This document shows positions 8,104 to 14,442 of a stretch of DNA of 17,419 nt, piece by piece (the stretch's first letter is position 1; each line of letters opens with the position of its first letter). The stretch is from NCBI GenBank assembly GCA_018457335.1, contig JAGYHI010000019.1, positions 1 to 17,419 on the forward strand, given 5' to 3'. The DNA comes from Candidatus Altimarinota bacterium. Its GTDB lineage: Bacteria > Patescibacteria > JAEDAM01 > BD1-5 > UBA2023. A model generated the notes under the pieces. It did not search any database. It worked only from the letters and a program-made list of their open reading frames with translations, and was not told the DNA's origin. The translations under genes were made by a program, and so were the position numbers.

Positions 8104-10392
8104 ATGAAAAAACACATTGTTTTTGTTGTTTTGATAAGCCTTTTCGGTTTTCAAAATACTTTTGCAAACAAAACTATAGAAACTGAAAGAATCCAAGAAG
8201 ATACAGCAATTGTCGATGAAGTTAACAAAAAAAATACCCAGAAATTTGAAGATTTTCGACTAAAGACTTTTGAGAGTTGTGAAAAAACAAATGAAGCCAT
8301 GGAAAAATATCTTAAAATGTATCGAAAATACCATAAAAGACCGGTGTATGGACGAGGAAGATTGGAAAATTTTGAAATGGCAGATATGGCAGTGGCAAAT
8401 GTTGGTAAAAAACTTTCTATTGCACCAGATGTGAAATGACTTCAAAAAATTAAAACTGGTGGCGGGAGTGATGATTTTTCCCAGACAAATACGCAAGTAA
8501 AATGAGTTGATGAGAGTGATATTGTCAAGACAGACGGCAAATATGTGTACTACTTTAATGATAAAGAAAACAAGATATTTATCAGTAGTGTCGCTGACAA
8601 AAAAATTATAAAAATCATCCAGATTCCAGATGCCTTTCGAAATCCGTCGCTTTTTGTCGATAACAAAACACTTTCTATCGTGGCGAGTGGTTATTCACGC
8701 GGAGATTCGAAAACCTATGTGGCGATTTATACGATTGGAGAGAAAGATACTTTTGTGTTTTCAAAAATCTATACAGTTGAAGGGTATCTTGAAAACTCGC
8801 GAAAAATCGGTGATAAAATTTACTTGATTTCTAATTTTCAACCGTCGATTCCATACCACGAAGAAGATGAAAAATTTGATATTTCAGCCTATATTCCAAA
8901 AAAAATAGAGTTTTTACTTTCAAAAAATTCAAAAAATCCATACGAAATCTCCACAAGAAAAACAGCAAGTTGTAATACTATCGAATACTCGCTTCCAAGT
9001 GAGGAAACACTCAAAAAATTTGACTTTAATTTTGGATTTATCGTTGTGTCGATTATCGATACTGCAAACTTAAAAAATCGGGTCAAGACGCATGTTGTCG
9101 CGGGGTCAAATACAGAAATCCATATGAGCCTAAAAAATCTTTATCTTGTCGAGCCACTCTACAGTGGGTCAGATTATGTGTGTGGACCGATGATGGATTG
9201 TATGTTCCCACGATATGAAAAGGGGACAAATACTATCGTCCACAAGATGAATATCACTGATGATGCAGTAAAATATCAGACCTCAAATCTCGTCGCTGGA
9301 AGTCCGCTTACACAGTATTCTATGGACGAGCACGATGATTATTTCCGTATTTTGACACAGACAGATAGATGGGGGTTTCGAAAAAATAAAAAACACACCA
9401 ATCTTTTTATCCTCGATAAAGACCTAAAACTTGCTGGAAAACTTACAAATCTTGGATCTGGTGAAAATTTCAAATCGAGTCGCTATATGGGTGACAAGCT
9501 TTTCTTGGTGACTTTTCAAAATATTGATCCATTTTTCATCATCGATGTAAAAAATCCAAAAGAACCAAAAGTCCTCGGTGAGCTCAAAATCCCAGGATAC
9601 TCGACCTATCTGCATCCGTATGACGAAAATCACATCATCGGACTTGGCTATAATACCAGCGATAATGGACACGGCGGAGTCTATAATGACGGATTAAAAA
9701 TCGACCTCTACGAAATAAATTATAACAAAAAATGTGGTGATAAAAATCTTAGTGACGAGGAAAATAAAAAATGTAAAAAAGGCGACTACAAAGGAATTAT
9801 CGCAAAACAACAACAAACTTTGACACTCGGTGAATCGGGAAGCGAAAGTGAGGCCCTCGAAAATCCGAGAATGTTTATGTGGAATGCAAACAAGAAAATT
9901 TTACTCCTTCCAGTTGAGTTACAAAAAAATGTACCAGGGGAAAGATATCAGCCAATTGATTATTTTGCTGGTATGAAAGCCTTTACAATCACACCTGAAA
10001 AAATCGAAGAACTCTATGAAATTTCTCACATTGACACAAAAAATCTTCACGAAAAACGAGTTAAAGCCTGTCAGCCATTTTTAAAGCATACCAATAAAAA
10101 ACAGTGTGTGAAACTCTTGAATGGAGAAGAATATTGTGGTATCAGAAATCAGCGACGAGTGCCGGAGTATTGCTTTGCTGATGCTACTGACGGGGCATAT
10201 TTTGCAGAAAATCGATGGAATTATCGAGATAATACTATCAAACGAGCCCTTTGGGTGGGTGATGAAGTATTTACGCTTTCTGACACGCTTTTTTCAGTGC
10301 ATAATTTAGAAAATGGAAAATTTTCATACGGTCTAAATTTTAATACGCTTTCTCCGCTTGATTCTATTCATTCGAAAACTCCTAAAAAATAA
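8104..10392 (+). CDS. Secreted beta-propeller domain protein (PF09826-like)
   Basis: 762 residues with an N-terminal signal peptide ending near FANK (cleavage after about Ala21), so it should be exported; the ATG at 8104 puts the signal at the start, while a GTG at 8077 would add nine residues. The block SQTNTQVKGVDESDIVKTDGKYVYY is typical of the bacterial secreted proteins with a C-terminal beta-propeller domain (Pfam family Beta_propel), and the far C-terminus RALWVGDEVFTLSDTLFSVHNLENG also fits. Only two TGA glycines are used (8437 and 8503, the second in QVKGVDE). A cysteine-bearing segment near residues 655-700 could carry disulfides outside the cytoplasm. The family's biochemical role is not established. 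Its TAA is followed directly by the SanA-like ATG. Confidence 0.85.
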
Positions 10393-10971
10393 ATGAAAAA
10401 ATTTCTTATTGGCATATTTTTTTGTATTTTTGTATTATTGCTTCCGTGGATAGTGATTTCTTTTTCGAGCAAGGATGCGATATATACAAGGATAGATGAG
10501 GTGCCAAAGAAAGAATATGGGCTTCTCCTTGGGACGAGTCCGACCACAGCCGATAGGAAGATAAATCGATTTTTTACGACGCGGATAGAGGCCACAAAGG
10601 AACTCTACGAGCGAGGAAAAATCAAAAAAATCATTGTGTCAGGAGCTAAAAATAATGACGGCTATAATGAGCCACTATACATGAAAAATGCTCTCATACG
10701 GGCAGGGGTTCTACCAGAAGATATTATTCTAGACAATAAAGGATTTCGTACACTCGATTCGATTTTGCGAGCAAAAAAAGAGTTTAAAATTTCGGATTAT
10801 ATTGTGATTTCTCAGCCATTTCACCTTGAGCGAGCAATTTTCCTTGCGCGTATGCACGGCGAAAAAACTACTGGATTTGGTGCGGCAGATATTCCGTTTT
10901 CACATGGTTCATTTGTTTATCTTCGGGAGGTTGGAGCGAGGTGGAAAGCGATTTTTGATGTGGTGAGGTAA
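10393..10971 (+). CDS. SanA/DUF218 family membrane protein
   Basis: 192 residues with one N-terminal membrane helix (about 5-24) and a DUF218 (SanA/YdcF-type) domain. Visible marks are YGLLLGTSP, NRFFTTRIEATKELYERGKI, KIIVSG, the ALIRAGVLPEDIILDNKGFRT stretch, VISQPFHLERAIFLARM, and the closing LREVGARWKAIFDVV. SanA of enterobacteria is linked to envelope barrier function and vancomycin exclusion at high temperature; the enzymatic activity of the family is not settled. There are no TGA codons. Its ATG abuts the TAA of the propeller gene with no gap, so the two are likely translated together and may act on the same envelope process (inference). Confidence 0.87.
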   Translation: MKKFLIGIFFCIFVLLLPWIVISFSSKDAIYTRIDEVPKKEYGLLLGTSPTTADRKINRFFTTRIEATKELYERGKIKKIIVSGAKNNDGYNEPLYMKNALIRAGVLPEDIILDNKGFRTLDSILRAKKEFKISDYIVISQPFHLERAIFLARMHGEKTTGFGAADIPFSHGSFVYLREVGARWKAIFDVVR

Positions 10972-10985
10972 GGAAAAACAATATT

Positions 10986-11013
10986 TGTCATTCTGAGTGT
11001 TAGCGAAGAATCT
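10986..11013 (+). repeat. Palindromic repeat family member 1
   Basis: Starts TGTCATTCTGAG and ends AGCGAAGAATCT, with only a short ATTCT/AGAAT stem. It shares the TGTCAT start and the ATCT end with the better palindromes that follow. Confidence 0.65.
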
Positions 11014-11038
11014 TCTAAATTTTCTAAAAAACACTATC

Positions 11039-11065
11039 TGTCATCCTGAATTTGATTCAGGATCT
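11039..11065 (+). repeat. Palindromic repeat family member 2
   Basis: TGTC, then ATCCTGAAT (11043-11051), loop TTG, and ATTCAGGAT (11055-11063): a perfect 9-bp stem. Confidence 0.8.
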
Positions 11066-11094
11066 CTAAAAAAAGTATTCTATAATCCTGTACT

Positions 11095-11122
11095 AGATCC
11101 CGGATCGGAGTCCGGGATGACA
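11095..11122 (-). repeat. Palindromic repeat family member 3, opposite orientation
   Basis: ATCCCGGA (11097-11104) pairs with TCCGGGAT (11111-11118), followed by GACA, which is TGTC at the start of the - strand copy. Much more GC-rich than surrounding DNA. Confidence 0.8.
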
Positions 11123-11152
11123 GTTTGGAAGGGGGTTCAGAAAAATGATATA

Positions 11153-11184
11153 TGTCATCCTCGGGCTTGACCCGGGGATCCAGT
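11153..11184 (+). repeat. Palindromic repeat family member 4
   Basis: TGTC, then ATCCTCGGG (11057 offset +100: 11157-11165), loop CTTGA, and CCCGGGGAT (11171-11179), with one G-T pair, followed by CCAG. Confidence 0.8.
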
Positions 11185-11212
11185 CGATAAAAATATTCTT
11201 TCCCCAAAAATT

Positions 11213-11422
11213 TTACTTTCACTCCTCCTTTTCTTTTGTGACTACTCCATAATACCACAAACCATAATAAATCACAAAAAATAAAAACCTAAGTAATTTT
11301 TGCCTTGAATGGCAAAAATCCAAGAACCACTCTTTTAAAACAAAAGTCTTGGAGTCAAATAAACTCGCTTGTACTCCCCAAAGGGTTTCATCTTTTAATA
11401 ACTGATTTTCATCATCGCTCAT
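11213..11422 (-). CDS. Possible small single-helix membrane protein
   Basis: A 69-residue frame beginning MSDDENQLLKDETLWG and containing one hydrophobic aromatic-rich segment (about residues 44-60, FLFFVIYYGLWYYG), then KEKEE, a TGA-encoded glycine (11219-11221), Lys and TAA. A purine-rich AGGAG lies about 14 bases upstream of the ATG, rather far. An acidic N-terminus before one helix is a plausible protein rather than random AT-rich translation, but there is no homology I recognise. It lies downstream of the CYTH gene's terminator, so it would need its own promoter, and none is clear. It may be spurious. Confidence 0.4.
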
Positions 11423-11525
11423 CGATTTTTCTACTCCTTTTATTTTTAAAAGAAAAAATCTCTTGGCAGTATTTGTCCTCCAAACCCCATTTTGTACAGA
11501 TTTTCTTTAATTAAAACAAAAAATA
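11423..11525. other. Intergenic, nothing recognised
   Basis: AT-rich sequence between the possible small membrane protein and the CYTH terminator. Overlapping short frames on the + strand show no family features. No RNA gene or promoter of consensus quality was seen. Confidence 0.4.
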
Positions 11526-11558
11526 TTCAAAAAGAAAGGAAATTTTATTTTCCTTTCC
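11526..11558 (-). terminator. Rho-independent terminator of the CYTH gene
   Basis: GAAAGGAAA (11534-11542) and TTTCCTTTC (11549-11557) form a perfect 9-bp stem with a 6-base loop. On the - strand a T run follows (A run at about 11529-11533 on +). It lies 28 bases past the CYTH stop. Confidence 0.82.
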
Positions 11559-11585
11559 AAAATCTATTCTTCAAAATTCTAACCT

Positions 11586-12164
11586 CTACTTCCTATATTT
11601 CTCCTGCGTTTCTTTGTCTCGCGTCTCTAAAGCCTTGTACCACTTTTTCTCGGTGTCAGACCAGTTGGCAAAAGGGTGGAGTGAAAAAGAATTATTTGTG
11701 ATTTTTTTGAGTTTTGTAGTCTCTGAACCAATCCATTCCGGGAGATCAAGTTTATCATTAATATTTTTGAGTTCGATATCAGCGAGCACGATTCCTTCAT
11801 TGGCTCACTTATACTCGTCGATTTCCCACATTTTCCCGTCGGTGTGGATGTAGGTTTTGCGGAGTTTGTGGACTTCGGCCTGTCCGACCATGAGATAGAG
11901 CCCGACACGATAAGGTACTTCCCACTCGTATTCTTCGCGGATATTCGGCTCATCTTTTTTACTTTTATTGTCGACTTTGAAGGTAAAAGCTGCCTCTTTT
12001 TTTCCGGTTTTTATATCTTCAATGAGACGGACGCGAAATTTACTTCCTTTTTGATTATGAAGGACAGCTTGAATATATCGCTTGACTGGGAGGGATTTTG
12101 AGAGTTTTTTCCACTCTGGATGTTCGGTATTGACGACAAATTGTCGCTCGATTTCTTGTGCCAT
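11586..12164 (-). CDS. CYTH domain protein (class IV adenylate cyclase / triphosphatase superfamily)
   Basis: 192 residues. CYTH proteins fold as a triphosphate tunnel that binds metal and a triphosphate; members include triphosphatases and class IV adenylate cyclases. The start MAQEIERQFVV carries the ExExK position as E4-x-E6-x-Q8, so the usual lysine is glutamine. Later family marks are KFRVRL, AAFTFK, REEYEWEV, LRKTYIH, WEIDEYKGANEGIVLADIEL and LPEWIG. A TGA glycine (11805-11807) in EYKGANEG joins two halves that look like separate frames in the standard code; the true stop is TAG at 11586-11588. It has its own promoter and terminator and is transcribed away from typA. Substrate (thiamine triphosphate, inorganic triphosphate, ATP) cannot be decided from sequence. 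Confidence 0.9.
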
Positions 12165-12192
12165 AAATTGTAAAAATAATAAATATATTTAT

Positions 12193-12221
12193 ATAGTAGC
12201 ATATTTCTAAAATAAAGTCAA
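12193..12221 (-). promoter_or_regulatory. Promoter of the CYTH gene
   Basis: On the - strand TTGACT (12221-12216), a 17-base spacer and TACTAT (12198-12193) lie about 28 bases before the CYTH start codon at 12164. Confidence 0.65.
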
Positions 12222-12286
12222 GTATTTTGTGATCGGATTTTCCAGTTCGTTTTAGAATTTGTGTCATTATAATTTGCTTTTTATTT

Positions 12287-12304
12287 TTTTTCTGTATAAT
12301 ACAA
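12287..12304 (+). promoter_or_regulatory. typA promoter, -10 region
   Basis: TTTTTCTGTATAATACAA with -10 TATAAT at 12295-12300, identical over 18 bases to the proS element. No clear -35. The start point would be near 12306-12308. Confidence 0.72.
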
Positions 12305-12312
12305 TGGAATTA

Positions 12313-12328
12313 TGGTCAGTTTTGACCA
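12313..12328 (+). promoter_or_regulatory. Hairpin at the 5' end of the typA leader
   Basis: TGGTCA (12313-12318), GTTT, TGACCA (12323-12328) form a perfect 6-bp stem just after the expected start point, followed by GTTTTTCTT. It could be an operator, an attenuator-like stop or a leader stabiliser; sequence alone does not decide. Confidence 0.5.
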
Positions 12329-12358
12329 GTTTTTCTTGTTATTTTTTTACTTTTATTT

Positions 12359-14164
12359 ATGCAATATAGAAATATCGCAATTATTGCCCATGTAGACCAT
12401 GGGAAAACAACGCTCGTAGATGCACTTTTGAAACAATCAGGGACCTTCCGAGAAAATGAAGAAGTTGGAACGACAATCATGGATTCAAACGATCAAGAAA
12501 AGGAGCGAGGGATTACTATTTACTCAAAAAATACAGCCGTTTCTTATAAAGATGTAAAAATCAATATCGTCGATACACCTTGACATGCGGACTTTGGGTC
12601 AGAAGTAGAGCGAGTACTTCGTATGGTAGACAGTGTTTGTCTTGTTGTCGATGCTTACGAAGGGCCTATGCCTCAGACAAAATTTGTCCTCAAAAAAGCC
12701 CTCGAACTTGGACTCAAACCTATCGTTGTTATTAATAAAATTGACAAGCCAACAGCGCGACCGGATGAGGTTATTGATATGCTTTTTGATCTTTTCGTTG
12801 ATCTCGGTGCGACTGACGATCAACTTGATATCACTGACGGACGAATCGTCTATACAATCGCGCGAGATGGAATTGCAAAAAAGAATTTGAGTGACGAATC
12901 AGACAATATTTTCCCACTTTTCGATACGATTCTCGAGCAGGTAGCCGAAGCACCAAATAACACTGAAAAACCATTTAAAATGCAAATCGCAAACCTTGAC
13001 TATGACAACTATGTCGGTCGTATGGGGATCGGTCGGGTCTACGAAGGAAAGGTAAAAGTCGGAGAAACGGTCACAATCATCTCAAATGAAGGAGAGCGAC
13101 GAACTGGAAAAATCTCAAAAATCTACACTTCACTCGGACTTCAAAAAATCGAAGCGAAAGAAGGGGAAGCAGGTGATATCATTACGATTGCTGGTATCCC
13201 AGATATTTTCGTCGGAGAGACAGTGTGTGCTGATGCTGATACTGAGCCAATGCCAGCAATTACTATTGATGAGCCAACCTTGACAATGGAATTTATCGTA
13301 AATAACTCTCCATTTGCTGGTCGAGAAGGGGATTTTGTCACTTCACGACAGATTCGAGATCGCCTTGAAAAAGAACTTGAAATGAATGTGGGACTTAAAA
13401 TCGACTTTGAAAATTCTGACGGAAATTCTTACCGAGTTTCTGGACGAGGAGAACTTCATCTTTCTGTCCTTGTCGAGACAATGCGACGAGAAGGATTCGA
13501 ACTCCAAGTCGGAGCACCACAAGTAATTTTCCACGACAATAATGGTACAAAAGAAGAACCAATTGAGCATGTCGTAATGTGGGTACCAGACGAATCAAGT
13601 GGGTCAATCATGGAGATGCTCGGAAAACGAAAAGGAATCTGTAAAAATATTTCAAGTGAAAATGGAACAACTGCTCTTGACTTTGATGTACCAACTCGAG
13701 GGCTTCTCGGATTTAGATCACGATTTATCATTGAGACAAAAGGAGAAGGAATTATCTATTCTTCATTCTCTCACTATGAACCATACAAAGGTCCAATCGA
13801 AAAACGAGATGTCGGATCAATGATTTCTGGTTTTCCAGGAAAAGCGATGGCATACTCTCTCTGGAATCTTGAAGATCGAGGTCCAATTCTTATTGAGCCA
13901 GGAACAGAAGTCTACGAAGGAATGATTATTGGAGAACACCTTAAAGGGTCTGATCTCGTCGTCAATCCTACGAAAAATAAACAACTTACCAACATCCGAG
14001 CCAGTGGTTCTGATGAAGCGGTAAAACTCACTCCAATCAGAAAAATGACACTCGAAGATTGTATTGACTATATCGGAGAAGACGAATATGTAGAAGTAAC
14101 TCCACAGTCGCTCCGACTCCGAAAAAAATGGCTCACAGAAAACGAACGAAAGAAAAATAAATAA
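12359..14164 (+). CDS. typA: Ribosome-associated translational GTPase TypA/BipA
   Basis: 601 residues, the normal length of TypA/BipA, an elongation-factor-G-like GTPase that binds the 70S ribosome and supports ribosome assembly and stress adaptation. G1 is AHVDHGKTT (10-18), the switch region holds ERGITI, G3 is DTPGH with Gly75 encoded by TGA (12581-12583), and G4 is NKID (126-129). The rest follows the EF-G-like beta-barrel, domain III/V and TypA-specific C-terminal order, including [20 protein letters not shown] and, near the end, the stretch [20 protein letters not shown]. Only this one TGA occurs among the gene's many glycines, in contrast to proS. The ATG at 12359 gives the standard [15 protein letters not shown] start. 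A strong terminator follows and the gene seems monocistronic. Confidence 0.97.
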
Positions 14165-14181
14165 TTTTTCTTTAAAACTTA

Positions 14182-14218
14182 AAAATAACTCTTTTTTCTT
14201 CAAAAAGAGTTATTTTTT
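14182..14218 (+). terminator. Rho-independent terminator of typA
   Basis: AAAATAACTCTTTTT (14182-14196) pairs with AAAAAGAGTTATTTT (14202-14216) around a 5-base loop and runs on into T. It starts 17 bases after the typA stop. Confidence 0.9.
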
Positions 14219-14242
14219 GCTTAGGTAAGGGAAAATATTTTT

Positions 14243-14286
14243 AAAGTATGAAAAGTAGGAAAAGTAGGAAAAGTAGGAAAAGTAGG
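14243..14286 (+). repeat. 9-bp tandem repeat, four perfect units plus a variant
   Basis: AAAAGTAGG is repeated exactly four times at 14251-14286, preceded by a variant AAAGTATG (14243-14250). It is related to the three-unit repeat at 7948-7974 in the other orientation. It lies upstream of the adhesin promoter. Confidence 0.85.
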
Positions 14287-14335
14287 AAATAAGAATTTTT
14301 ACAAACAAGAAAAGTTTTATACATAAGAAAAAACT

Positions 14336-14359
14336 ATTTATACACTATAGAGTATAAAT
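14336..14359. promoter_or_regulatory. 24-bp near-perfect dyad, candidate operator of the adhesin gene
   Basis: ATTTATAC (14336-14343) and GTATAAAT (14352-14359) are perfect inverted arms, and the centre CTATAG is itself palindromic, leaving a single mismatched pair in 24 bases. It sits about 25 bases upstream of the -35-like element. A DNA site for a dimeric regulator is the simplest reading; an RNA hairpin is unlikely if transcription starts at the promoter below it. Confidence 0.6.
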
Positions 14360-14383
14360 TGCAATCGAAAATTTATAAAAAAA

Positions 14384-14410
14384 TTGAAGTTTCCAAAAAA
14401 ATCGTATAAT
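14384..14410 (+). promoter_or_regulatory. Promoter of the adhesin gene
   Basis: A perfect -10 TATAAT (14405-14410) with TTGAAG (14384-14389) as a possible -35 at a short 15-base spacing, ending 32 bases before the ATG. Confidence 0.6.
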
Positions 14411-14442
14411 AAATGTATACTTAATTTTTAATTTTTCTTCAT

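Noticed and set aside
10986..11258. A coding frame across the palindromic repeats on the - strand
   Set aside because: It is translated from the repeats themselves and shows no protein-like features; the inverted-repeat structure explains the sequence.
11305..11953. Overlapping + strand open frames opposite the CYTH gene and its downstream region
   Set aside because: The CYTH frame on the - strand matches its family end to end; the others lack starts, leaders and recognisable composition.
14243..14286. CRISPR array from the short direct repeats
   Set aside because: The 9-bp units are contiguous, with no unique spacers, and no cas gene is present.
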